Of a stretch of DNA of 35,772 nt, positions 26,981-34,970 are shown in pieces. Source of the stretch: an uncultured Pseudomonadota bacterium (GTDB lineage: Bacteria > Pseudomonadota > Alphaproteobacteria > RUG11792). Position numbers and translations under genes: made by a program. The notes under the pieces were generated by a model, which saw only the letters and a program-made list of their open reading frames with translations, was not told the origin of the DNA and did no database searches. Each line of letters opens with the position of its first letter. Within the stretch, counting starts at the first letter, position 1. The stretch lies in NCBI GenBank assembly GCA_902769055.1, contig CACXNL010000009.1, positions 1 to 35,772 on the forward strand. Direction: 5' to 3'.

Positions 26981-28462
26981 ATGAAAAATTATTTGACTAT
27001 AACTGAAGCGAGAAAGGGTTTAAAGAGCAAAGAATTTTCCGCATACGAGTTGATGGAGCACTACCTGAAGCGGATCGAGGATTACTCCAAGCTGAACGCC
27101 TTCGTGACACTGGATGCTGAAAAGACTTTGTCTTCAGCAAAGCAAGCGGATGAGCGAATTGCGAATGGCGAAGATTTGCCGCTCCTGGGCGTTCCGCTTG
27201 CCATAAAAGATTTGTTTTGCACGAAGGGCATACGGACGACGGCGTGTTCGAAGATACTCTCCGAGTTCGTTCCCGCATACGAATCAACAGTCTCTCAGAA
27301 CCTTTTGGATAACGGCGCGGTGTTTATCGGCAAAACCAATATGGACGAATTTGCTATGGGCTCAGCGAATTTAACGAGCTGCTTCGGCGCTTGCTTTTTG
27401 CCGTATCGAAAAAAATCGAAGCCGGATATGGAGCTCGTTCCGGGCGGCTCTTCTGGTGGCTCAGCGACTGCTGTTGCATCTGATTTGTGCGTCGCTGCAA
27501 CTGGTTCTGACACCGGCGGTTCGATACGTCAGCCTGCTGCATTCTCCGGACTGGTTGGAATAAAGCCGACATACGGTCTGTGTTCTCGCTGGGGAATGGT
27601 AGCTTTTGCATCATCGCTAGACCAAGCAGGACCTCTGGCGAAGACGGTAAAGGATGCAGCAATTATGCTGAAGGCTATGGCTGGATACGACCCTAAGGAT
27701 TCCACTTCTGAGGATGTCGAAATTCCAGACTATACGATCTTCCTCGGGCAATCGATAAAGGGGATGAAAATCGGCATAGCTAAAGAATATCTCGGAGGAT
27801 TAAATGAGGAGAACTTGGCACTTCTAGAAAAGGCAAAGTCCTGGCTTTTGGATGCTGGGTGCGAGTTTGTCGATATTTCGCTAAAAACGACCTCATACGC
27901 TTTGCCGGCGTATTACATCATTGCTCCGGCGGAGGCGTCATCGAATTTGGCAAGGTATGACGGTGTTAGGTACGCGAAGCGCGCTGAGCACTTCAGCAAC
28001 ATTGATGAGTTATATATAAATTCTCGTTCGGAAGGTTTCGGTGAGGAAGTGAAGCGCCGAATACTGACCGGAACATACGTACTTTCTGCGGGCTATTATG
28101 ATGCATACTATATCCGCGCGCTGAAAATACAGAAGATGATAAAGGAAGACTTCCGCGATAATGCTTTCTCGAAGGTTGACTTGATACTGTGTCCGACGAC
28201 GCCGAATACCGCCTTTGGAATTGAGGAGTCTGAGCATATGAGCACGGTTGATATGTATTTGAATGACGTATACACGGTCAACGCAAACATAGCCGGGCTG
28301 CCTGCGATTTCGGTTCCTGCCGGATTGTCGAAGGACGGTTTGCCGATGGGCGTTCAGCTGATTGGCAACCGCTTTTCCGAAGGCGAGCTGTTCAAGGTCT
28401 CGCACGTCATTGAGAAGTCGGCGAATTTTGATGAACTGAGAAAAGAAATAATAACGATATGA
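26981..28462 (+). CDS. gatA: Asp-tRNA(Asn)/Glu-tRNA(Gln) amidotransferase subunit A
   Basis: 493 residues from the ATG at 26981, which has AAGGTGG three to four bases upstream; upstream in-frame ATGs (from 26900) lack this and add residues unlike the family. The amidase Ser-cisSer-Lys triad is visible: AIKDLF, GSDTGGSIRQPAAFSG and the Gly-Ser-rich PGGSSGGSATAVASD. GatA frees ammonia from glutamine for GatB. Overlaps gatB by a few bases (ATGAGGAG). gatC is not seen beside it, as in many alphaproteobacteria. Confidence 0.95.
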   Translation: MKNYLTITEARKGLKSKEFSAYELMEHYLKRIEDYSKLNAFVTLDAEKTLSSAKQADERIANGEDLPLLGVPLAIKDLFCTKGIRTTACSKILSEFVPAYESTVSQNLLDNGAVFIGKTNMDEFAMGSANLTSCFGACFLPYRKKSKPDMELVPGGSSGGSATAVASDLCVAATGSDTGGSIRQPAAFSGLVGIKPTYGLCSRWGMVAFASSLDQAGPLAKTVKDAAIMLKAMAGYDPKDSTSEDVEIPDYTIFLGQSIKGMKIGIAKEYLGGLNEENLALLEKAKSWLLDAGCEFVDISLKTTSYALPAYYIIAPAEASSNLARYDGVRYAKRAEHFSNIDELYINSRSEGFGEEVKRRILTGTYVLSAGYYDAYYIRALKIQKMIKEDFRDNAFSKVDLILCPTTPNTAFGIEESEHMSTVDMYLNDVYTVNANIAGLPAISVPAGLSKDGLPMGVQLIGNRFSEGELFKVSHVIEKSANFDELRKEIITI

Positions 28463-28473
28463 GGAGTGCAGAT

Positions 28474-29928
28474 ATGGAGAATTTAGTAAAAGGATGGGAA
28501 GTCATCATCGGTCTTGAGGTGCACGCGCAGATTGCGACGAAGTCAAAGCTGTTCAGCGCCGGTCCGACGACATATGGGGCTGATCCGAATACGCAGGTTT
28601 GCTTTTATGATGCCGCGATGCCGGGTATGCTGCCGGTGTTGAACGAGAACGCGATTGACCAGGCGGTGAAGTCTGGCTTCGGCATCAGAGGCACAGTTAA
28701 CAAAATTTCCCGTTTCGATAGGAAGAATTATTTTTACCCCGATTTGCCGTCTGGGTATCAGATATCGCAGCTGTACCACCCGATAGTTACTGATGGGCAT
28801 ATTGACATTGAATTGCAGGACGGTACGACGAAGCGCATCAACATTGAGCGCATCCATATCGAGCAGGATGCCGGAAAGAGCATACATGACCTGTCGCCGG
28901 AGTTTTCGTATATTGACTTGAACCGCTCCGGCGTACCGCTTATGGAAATCGTTTCGAAGCCCGATATGCGTTCGCCGTATGAGGCAATGCAATACGTAAA
29001 GAAGCTCCGCAATATACTGCGGTATGTCGGCTCTAGCGACTGCAACATGGAAAAAGGCAATTTGCGTGTTGATGCGAATATTTCGATACACAAGCCTGGA
29101 GAGCCGTTTGGAAATCGCGCTGAGATAAAGAACATCAACTCGATACGCTTTTTAGGACAGGCACTGGAATATGAAATAGAGCGTCAGATAATGGCGAAGG
29201 AGATGGGCGAGGAGATTGTCCAGGAGACAAGGCTTTTTGACTCAAACACTGGAGAAACTAGATCGATGCGTACGAAAGAGGATGCGGCAGATTATCGCTA
29301 TTTTCCAGATCCGGATTTGAAGCCGGTGATTTTGACGGACGAGCGGATAGAGCGCCTGAAGGCTGAGATGCCGGAGTTGCCGGATGAGAAGAAGCAGCGC
29401 TTTATGAGCGATTATGGGCTGACATCGAATGACGCGGATGTCCTGATTGAGGACAAGGAAATCGCGGATTGTTTTGAGCGGGCGGTCAGTGCGTCGAAGT
29501 TCAAGCCGTCGGAGACTGCGAAGCTCATAGCGAATTGGATGATAAGCGAGCTTTTCGCGATACTGAACAAGGAGAACAAGACGATTGAAACGGTCGGTTT
29601 CCCGGTGGAATACCTGGCTGAGTTGGTCGATCTGATAGTTGACAAGACGATTTCCGGCAAGATTGCGAAGACGGTTTTCGCTGAGATGGTTGCTTCTGGT
29701 CACAAGCCGGCGGATATAGTCAAAGAGCTGGGGTTGGTACAAATCCAAGATGAAGGCGTTATCACAAAGACTATAGAGCAAGTTTTGTCAAACAATCCGA
29801 CTCAGGTGGAACAATATAAATCAGGGAAAACGCAGCTTTTTGGGTTCTTCGTCGGGCAAACGATGAAAGCCCTCCAGGGCAAGGGCAATCCTGAGATGAT
29901 AAACAAACTATTACGGAAGCTGTTATAA
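28474..29928 (+). CDS. gatB: Asp-tRNA(Asn)/Glu-tRNA(Gln) amidotransferase subunit B
   Basis: 484 residues from the ATG at 28474, which has GAGGAG seven bases upstream; the ATG at 28459 overlapping the gatA stop adds five residues and lacks such a site. The start VIIGLEVHAQIATKSKLFS, the segment RFDRKNYFYPDLPSGYQISQ, EQDAGKSIHD and DLNRSGVPLMEIVS are GatB signatures. A helical YqeY-like tail (about 330-484) binds the tRNA. GatB activates the mischarged Asp or Glu and receives ammonia from GatA. A strong terminator follows. Confidence 0.97.
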   Translation: MENLVKGWEVIIGLEVHAQIATKSKLFSAGPTTYGADPNTQVCFYDAAMPGMLPVLNENAIDQAVKSGFGIRGTVNKISRFDRKNYFYPDLPSGYQISQLYHPIVTDGHIDIELQDGTTKRINIERIHIEQDAGKSIHDLSPEFSYIDLNRSGVPLMEIVSKPDMRSPYEAMQYVKKLRNILRYVGSSDCNMEKGNLRVDANISIHKPGEPFGNRAEIKNINSIRFLGQALEYEIERQIMAKEMGEEIVQETRLFDSNTGETRSMRTKEDAADYRYFPDPDLKPVILTDERIERLKAEMPELPDEKKQRFMSDYGLTSNDADVLIEDKEIADCFERAVSASKFKPSETAKLIANWMISELFAILNKENKTIETVGFPVEYLAELVDLIVDKTISGKIAKTVFAEMVASGHKPADIVKELGLVQIQDEGVITKTIEQVLSNNPTQVEQYKSGKTQLFGFFVGQTMKALQGKGNPEMINKLLRKLL

Positions 29929-29929
29929 C

Positions 29930-29945
29930 GCTTTCAAAAGAAAGC
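29930..29945 (+). repeat. Small hairpin after gatB
   Basis: GCTTTC-AAAA-GAAAGC, a six-base-pair stem two bases after the gatB stop. It has no T-run and stands 20 bases before the main terminator; it may shield the mRNA end. Confidence 0.4.
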
Positions 29946-29964
29946 CTACTGAAGCAAACTTTAT

Positions 29965-29993
29965 AATCTCTCCGAAGGAGGGATTGTTTTTTT
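29965..29993 (+). terminator. Rho-independent terminator of gatAB
   Basis: AATCTCTCC (29965-29973), loop GAA, GGAGGGATT (29977-29985), then G and seven T. Nine pairs with one G-U. Confidence 0.9.
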
Positions 29994-30140
29994 ATTCTAA
30001 AATTCGCGTTCAAGCGCCACCTTATGTCGTAATTTTAGATTTTTCCGTTCGCTTTATAAAGCTGATGGCTTAAGAAAAGGAAACAAAAAAAATATTTTTG
30101 TATTTTTAATACAGAAATGCTTTTCTTTCTTTTTAATTTG

Positions 30141-30317
30141 AGATAAAATCCCTTGTAGAAAACGAGGCTGAAGTTAAGAAGGAGTGAGTAGCCATGTTAT
30201 TGTCATTAAGTTTAGCGACGTTAGTTGCGCCGCAGCAGGATTTGAACCATTTAAGGGCGCCGACGTATGTAGTCAACGAGGATGCGCAGTCAGTGCAAAA
30301 GAAGATAAAATCCCTTG
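30141..30317 (+). repeat. Exact 15-bp direct repeat around the start of the 30194 gene
   Basis: AGATAAAATCCCTTG is found at 30141-30155, in the leader, and again at 30303-30317, inside the coding region. The period is 162 bp, a multiple of three. The first copy contains a -10-like TAAAAT. Confidence 0.7.
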
Positions 30318-31027
30318 AAAATCGGTACAAGAATGCGGAAGAAAACCTGCAAAACTATAAAAATCTTACAAAAATAATGAATGAGGCGTCTGAAAAAAAA
30401 ATGCAAGATATACAGAAAAATCTTGACCTAAAGACACGTGAAAATGATGAATTGAAGGAGAAGTTAAATAAAAGGAACGAAGAATACCGTAAACTTGAGC
30501 TAAACTATAAGAACGAGCAGGAAAAGTTGGAGGAGTCGAAAAAGTATAAAAAGCTGGTGCAGGCTAGAGAAGATGAGCAGCATAGAAAGCAAATGTTGGA
30601 TCTTCAAAAAAAAGAGCAAGCAAATGCCGAGTTGCTGAAAGAGTTGGAAGAATGCAAGAGGCAGTTAGATTATCAGAAACGGCAGAACTACAAGCTGGCA
30701 GTTGAGTGTAATAATAAACAAAGAACAGTCATAAATATTAGGAAACAGTTGAGGTGGGCGCTAGCAGGTAAAGATGTAGACGAAGAAGCGGCAAAAGATG
30801 GGGTGATAATGGCGCATCCGGAGCTGCGAAAAATTACAGTTGCGAATAAATCCGATAACACACAAGCAATGACAAAAGTTAAGGCTACGCGTCAAAATGC
30901 TAACGTTGCTGTACAGCCGAGCTTAGGCTCCACAATAAAAACCAAGTGGCAGCGTATAAAACAAGGCTTTTTCAGTTTCTTATCGAATGTTGGGATAGCC
31001 GTTATGAATCATTTTTACACAAGATAA
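30194..31027 (+). CDS. Coiled-coil protein of unknown function
   Basis: 277 residues with AAGGAG nine bases before the ATG. I recognise no family. Residues 1-13 are hydrophobic but lack the basic start of a normal signal peptide. Residues 30-185 are one long Lys/Glu/Gln heptad region with little Pro or Gly, i.e. a coiled coil. Residues 190-245 are mixed, and the end has a basic patch followed by GFFSFLSNVGIAVMNHF, a possible membrane-binding helix. It stands alone between two strong terminators, so it is a single-gene unit. A structural or host-facing role is possible but cannot be shown here. Confidence 0.75.
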   Translation: MLLSLSLATLVAPQQDLNHLRAPTYVVNEDAQSVQKKIKSLENRYKNAEENLQNYKNLTKIMNEASEKKMQDIQKNLDLKTRENDELKEKLNKRNEEYRKLELNYKNEQEKLEESKKYKKLVQAREDEQHRKQMLDLQKKEQANAELLKELEECKRQLDYQKRQNYKLAVECNNKQRTVINIRKQLRWALAGKDVDEEAAKDGVIMAHPELRKITVANKSDNTQAMTKVKATRQNANVAVQPSLGSTIKTKWQRIKQGFFSFLSNVGIAVMNHFYTR

Positions 31028-31042
31028 TTAGATGGAGGTGAA

Positions 31043-31082
31043 AAAATTACCTACTTGTGCATAAGTAGGTAATTTTATTTTG
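31043..31082. terminator. Terminator after the coiled-coil gene
   Basis: A perfect 14-bp stem, AAAATTACCTACTT (31043-31056) and AAGTAGGTAATTTT (31063-31076), around loop GTGCAT, with T-rich ends on both strands, so it could work in both directions. Confidence 0.85.
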
Positions 31083-31290
31083 CGTATAAAAAAAGAGGCA
31101 GACACGCATTTCCCAGGCGAACAAATCGTTAATACGAGGATTAGTGTGTCAAAATGCACCGAGTTTCTTGTAAACAGCTGATATATAATAAAGCGCGTAA
31201 AAACTAACGAATGTAAATAAATAAAACTTATCAGGACAATGCGGCTTTAAGCCCATCAGTACCAATTCCTGAAAAATTAGTCAAAAGGTG
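31083..31290 (+). other. Gene-free stretch before tRNA-Asn, with a small structured element
   Basis: No coding frame of substance is seen between the terminator and the tRNA promoter. At 31232-31271 CAGGA and TCCTG can pair around an inner GGC/GCC hairpin (31243-31253), followed by AAAAA. A TATAAT-like box lies near 31184-31189 without a clear -35. A short RNA is conceivable but unproven. Confidence 0.3.
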
Positions 31291-31291
31291 C

Positions 31292-31326
31292 TTGCGCATA
31301 ACGAATTTTATGTGATAACATCTAGC
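31292..31326 (+). promoter_or_regulatory. Likely promoter of tRNA-Asn
   Basis: TTGCGC at 31292-31297 and GATAAC at 31314-31319 stand 16 bases apart. The start site near 31326 would leave a leader of under ten bases before the tRNA. Confidence 0.5.
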
Positions 31327-31334
31327 TATGGTTT

Positions 31335-31410
31335 TCCTTGATAGCTCAGTCGGTAGAGCAAGTGGCTGTTAACCACTGGGTCGGCGGTTCGAGTCCGTCT
31401 CAAGGAGCCA
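31335..31410 (+). tRNA. tRNA-Asn (anticodon GUU)
   Basis: A full cloverleaf of 76 bases with CCA encoded. Acceptor TCCTTGA pairs with TCAAGGA, discriminator G. D-arm has AGCTCAGTCGGTAGAGC. The anticodon loop is CTGTTAA with GTT at 31368-31370. The T-arm has GGTTCGAGTCC. The nearby gatA/gatB enzyme may make Asn on this tRNA from Asp, if no AsnRS exists in the genome. Confidence 0.97.
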
Positions 31411-31443
31411 TTTTTTGTGTGCATTTTTTTCGGAGACATCATT

Positions 31444-32742
31444 ATGACTAATGAGACTGATAAATCGAAGATGGGCTTTTGGTCGCTCCTCGCGATTGTT
31501 ATTGGGGCACAACTGGGTGCCAGTATATTCCTTCTTCCTTCCGAGTTGGCACAATACAGAACTCTTGGACTTTGCGGATGGATGGTTGGAGGAATTGGAG
31601 CAATTCTTTTGACTATCGTTTTCTCGTATCTATGCACACAAACAGGGAAAGCCGGAGGACCGCACATATATGCCCGTATGTTCTTCGGAGACAAGGTTGG
31701 CTTTTTCATAACCTGGATATTTTGGTGCGGTGCTTGGGCATGTAACCCCATATTGATAGCGACAGCCGTGAATTATCTTATGTCGTTTGTTGGAGATATG
31801 TCTCTGACGCAGAAGTTGATATGCGAAATTGCAATGGTTTTTTCGCTAACTTATGTCAATTTGCGAGGTGTAAAAACTACAGGAATATTTGAGATAACCC
31901 TGACAGCCTTTAAGGTATTGCCGCTAATAATCATACCAATCTTGGCATTTCAGCATATAAATATGGACAATTTTAAAGAAATAACTCCAGTGAATATGAC
32001 GCCGAGTGATACGATAATACAGGCGGCGATACTTTCTTTCTGGGGATTTGTCGGTTTGGAGGGCGGAACGACCCCTGCTGGCGATGTAAAAAATCCGAAA
32101 AGGACGATACCACTCGCAATCATCCTAGGAACAGCATTGGTTGCGATTATAAGTCTGGTGAACACTTTTTCTGTATTTGGCATAATATCTCCGGCGGAGT
32201 TGGAGAACGTAGGAGCTCCATTTGCACAAATAATGGTGCGCTTGTTTGGTGGCTCGTCCGAGAAAGTTATAGGACTGGTGACATTTGTAATGTGTTACGG
32301 CTCGCTTAATGCTTGGGTATTCTTCAGCGGTCAGATAGCAAAAACCGCGGCTGAGGAGAATATATTTCCGAAGTTTTTTGCGAAGAAGAACAAATATCAT
32401 GCTCCGAGCAATGCCCTCTTAACGGCATTTTTGGGGACGGTCGTTATATTGTTTTTACAAAAGTCGTCTCTTTTTGAGGACAAAATTGGGAAATTCTTGG
32501 ATATGAGCGTTCTTATATATGTCGTATTGTACACGGTTGCCGTGCTGTGTTTCTTTAAATACATGGTACAGCAGAAAGTGAAGTCGACAATAAAGTGGAT
32601 CGTTACGTCTATAGCGATGTGCTTCTGTTTATTCATAATGTATAACTCAGAGCTGGTGAATTTCTCCGCAGTCATTGCGATAATGCTTCTAGGAGTTCCG
32701 GTATATTTGACTATGAACAAGCATAAAACCGATACAAAATAG
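31444..32742 (+). CDS. APC superfamily amino acid permease or antiporter
   Basis: 432 residues from the ATG at 31444, which has GGAGA eight bases upstream; an earlier in-frame start at 31417 lies just behind the tRNA. About twelve membrane helices. The first holds IVIGAQLGASIFLLPSELAQY, the unwound substrate-binding turn of the APC fold, and is close to the arginine/agmatine and putrescine/ornithine antiporters (AdiC/PotE: G..LP). The segment FWGFVGLEGGTTPAGDVKNPKRTIP matches TM6 and the loop after it. In intracellular bacteria such carriers import host amino acids, but the substrate cannot be read here. Confidence 0.9.
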   Translation: MTNETDKSKMGFWSLLAIVIGAQLGASIFLLPSELAQYRTLGLCGWMVGGIGAILLTIVFSYLCTQTGKAGGPHIYARMFFGDKVGFFITWIFWCGAWACNPILIATAVNYLMSFVGDMSLTQKLICEIAMVFSLTYVNLRGVKTTGIFEITLTAFKVLPLIIIPILAFQHINMDNFKEITPVNMTPSDTIIQAAILSFWGFVGLEGGTTPAGDVKNPKRTIPLAIILGTALVAIISLVNTFSVFGIISPAELENVGAPFAQIMVRLFGGSSEKVIGLVTFVMCYGSLNAWVFFSGQIAKTAAEENIFPKFFAKKNKYHAPSNALLTAFLGTVVILFLQKSSLFEDKIGKFLDMSVLIYVVLYTVAVLCFFKYMVQQKVKSTIKWIVTSIAMCFCLFIMYNSELVNFSAVIAIMLLGVPVYLTMNKHKTDTK

Positions 32743-32750
32743 ATGCTGAC

Positions 32751-32804
32751 GTATTGTATGCTCATGTGGATTCTTGCCGGATTCTGAAGATTGGCATACA
32801 ATAC
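32751..32804. repeat. 11-bp inverted repeat between the permease gene and tRNA-Gly
   Basis: GTATTGTATGC at 32751-32761 and GCATACAATAC at 32794-32804 are perfect inverted copies 32 bp apart. The right arm contains the -10 box of the tRNA-Gly promoter. No T-run follows. Confidence 0.6.
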
Positions 32805-32809
32805 AGGGT
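32774..32809 (+). promoter_or_regulatory. Promoter of tRNA-Gly
   Basis: TTGCCG at 32774-32779, a 17-base spacer, then TACAAT at 32797-32802. Start near 32809, 12 bases before the tRNA. Confidence 0.65.
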
Positions 32810-32820
32810 GTGGAGTTTCC

Positions 32821-32894
32821 GCGGGTGTAGTTCAATGGTAGAACACAAGCTTCCCAAGCTTGTAGCGTGGGTTCGATTCCCATCACCCGCTCCA
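32821..32894 (+). tRNA. tRNA-Gly (anticodon CCC)
   Basis: 74 bases with CCA encoded. GCGGGTG pairs with CACCCGC, discriminator T (U73, as expected for bacterial Gly tRNAs). Anticodon stem CAAGC/GCTTG, loop TTCCCAA, so the anticodon is CCC at 32853-32855 and reads GGG. T-arm GTGGG-TTCGATT-CCCAT. Confidence 0.95.
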
Positions 32895-32908
32895 GTATTT
32901 TTTGATAT

Positions 32909-33793
32909 ATGAAATCTTGTAAATTTCAGGTGCCGAGCTCTGTGTTGTCGGAGCTGGATAAGTTTTTCACTGAGCATGAAATAAATAACGTATCTGTTTT
33001 TGAGAATAAAGAGCTGGGGTTTTCCGATCAGTTGGATGAGAACGGCTTTCCGATAGCCAACTTCTTTGATGTTGATATTTATACCGAAGGTACAGATTTG
33101 TTGCCGCCCCTATTACAAGAACGTTTTGGGAACAATATAAGGTCATTGGAGATCGATGAGATTAGTGCAAACGATTGGGTTGATAGTTATTTAAAGGGGC
33201 TAAAACCAATAATTTGTGACAAATTTTACTTTTATAACGAGCTGCTTCAAGCTCCTCCTAAGAATAATGAACTTATTCCAGTTAAAATAAATTCCGCCTT
33301 AGCTTTTGGTAGCGGACATCACCAAACAACTCAGGCATGTTTGATGAATATGCGGTTTTTGATAGAACGAATGGGATTTGCCTCCCAGCATATCCTTGAT
33401 ATGGGATGCGGTACTGGAATTCTCGGAATTTGTGCTAAGAAAGTCTGGACGGATGCGGAGCTTTTAGGTATTGATATAGATCCAGAAGCTGTAAAAATTA
33501 CTCGGGCTAATTATAAATCAAATAATATCGATGCCGAGGCTATCGTGGCAGAAAATCTTACGAATGTTAAGAGTAAATTTGATTTAGTCTTTTGCAATAT
33601 CTTAAAACAACCGTTGATTACATTGTGCCCGGATTTTTCAAATGCTATGAATGTTGGCGCATACATCATCACTTCTGGATATATAGTTTCGCAAGAAACA
33701 GAGATAATTGATTGCTATGTTGCAAATGGATTTGAAGTAACAAATCGAATACAAATGGACGAATGGGTATCTATTATATTTAAAAAGCGATAG
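32909..33793 (+). CDS. prmA: Ribosomal protein L11 methyltransferase
   Basis: 294 residues. The middle has AFGSGHHQTTQACL, the PrmA-specific turn, then motif I LDMGCGTGILGICAKK, the acidic AdoMet-ribose loop LLGIDIDPEAV, and VFCNILKQPL in the place of NPPY. The N-terminal 115 residues match the L11-binding domain in layout. PrmA trimethylates amino groups of L11 using S-adenosylmethionine. It starts 15 bases after tRNA-Gly with no clear ribosome site, so the start is less sure than the call. Confidence 0.92.
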   Translation: MKSCKFQVPSSVLSELDKFFTEHEINNVSVFENKELGFSDQLDENGFPIANFFDVDIYTEGTDLLPPLLQERFGNNIRSLEIDEISANDWVDSYLKGLKPIICDKFYFYNELLQAPPKNNELIPVKINSALAFGSGHHQTTQACLMNMRFLIERMGFASQHILDMGCGTGILGICAKKVWTDAELLGIDIDPEAVKITRANYKSNNIDAEAIVAENLTNVKSKFDLVFCNILKQPLITLCPDFSNAMNVGAYIITSGYIVSQETEIIDCYVANGFEVTNRIQMDEWVSIIFKKR

Positions 33794-33873
33794 CACATAT
33801 AATCCTTTCGTAAAAGCCCTCCCCTATTTCCGCATAAAACATTCTAGGCGTCGCTCACAAAAAAATCACCTAG

Positions 33874-34968
33874 TTATTTTCCTTTAAGAAAAAGTAGCCC
33901 GGTAAGCAAAATGGTTATAGGCAACGCTAACATTGCCATTGGCAGAGGAAGTGTCCCATTTGTGCCATATGCAATTACAACGTTATTTATAAAATGCAAC
34001 GGGAACGCCAAAGCGAGCAAAAGTGCTAATTTTTTCGTATACGAACTACCATCTCTTATATTCTTTTCTATGCAAAACGCCGTCGCTAGCGCAGCAAATG
34101 CGAACATCTGTAGTATCGCAGCAATCCTCGAAAACCAGTGCATCTGATAAGATATACTCGACAATCCAACATTTTCTAACATTCCTACATATTTTTTAAT
34201 GCTCCAAAATGAAACGTTTTTCGGATTTGTCACCATCCTGTTGATTTTTTTATACGATAATTTTGTTGGCAACTTGCATTCCGCTTTTATTGCACTATTT
34301 CCATCTTTTGTTATCAATTTACAATTTGCAATTCGCCAATTACCATCAGCGATAGTTGCATTCTTCGCTATCATTGATGTTTTTAAATCTCCACATCCAT
34401 CAAACTCGTATACCCTCACGTTGAATAACGCTGTGCCTGTTGGATCAAATCCACGAGCAAATACTATATATGAATTTTTTTCGAAAGTATCTCTAAACCA
34501 TATTCCTTTGTTTGTTACTGTCAAATTTTCATTAAGTTGCGAATTATATTTTATATTTATATTAGTTGTCTTAAGGTATCTATATGAGTAAACGGACATT
34601 GTGTCAAAAATTGTAATGTATGTAATACTTAAAAATGCGATTGCAATAAATATAAACCCTAATAGCTTATACGTTGAAATACCCGTTCCTTTTATGATCG
34701 TCAATTCTAGTTTATTGTGCATAGTTAAATAAAAAATAATCGATGCCATCAAAGTGATAAATGGAAAAAACTGTGTCATATTTAATAATGCTCGACACAC
34801 CGTTATTTTTAATACTAAAGATATCGAGGGGTTATATCCTCCAGAGTAATATTGTCTGACAACATCCATCATATCCAGTATGGCTATAATTATATAAAAA
34901 CAAAAAAACACTATTATAAAAGCTCTCAAAAAGTTCTTTGTAATATATTTTATTAAAACGGATTTCAT
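33874..34968 (-). CDS. lptG: LPS export permease LptG
   Basis: 364 residues from the ATG at 34968, which has GAGGAA six bases upstream and lies two bases after the lptF stop. The YjgP/YjgQ layout is clear: two or three N-terminal helices with KYITKNFLRAFIIVFFCFYIIIAILDMMDVV, the ELTIIKGTGISTYKLLGF coupling segment that contacts LptB, a beta-jellyroll region (about 150-270), and three C-terminal helices. LptF and LptG with LptB extract LPS from the inner membrane. An in-frame start at 35022 would overlap lptF and lacks support. Confidence 0.93.
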   Translation of the reverse strand: MKSVLIKYITKNFLRAFIIVFFCFYIIIAILDMMDVVRQYYSGGYNPSISLVLKITVCRALLNMTQFFPFITLMASIIFYLTMHNKLELTIIKGTGISTYKLLGFIFIAIAFLSITYITIFDTMSVYSYRYLKTTNINIKYNSQLNENLTVTNKGIWFRDTFEKNSYIVFARGFDPTGTALFNVRVYEFDGCGDLKTSMIAKNATIADGNWRIANCKLITKDGNSAIKAECKLPTKLSYKKINRMVTNPKNVSFWSIKKYVGMLENVGLSSISYQMHWFSRIAAILQMFAFAALATAFCIEKNIRDGSSYTKKLALLLALAFPLHFINNVVIAYGTNGTLPLPMAMLALPITILLTGLLFLKGK

Positions 34969-34970
34969 TT

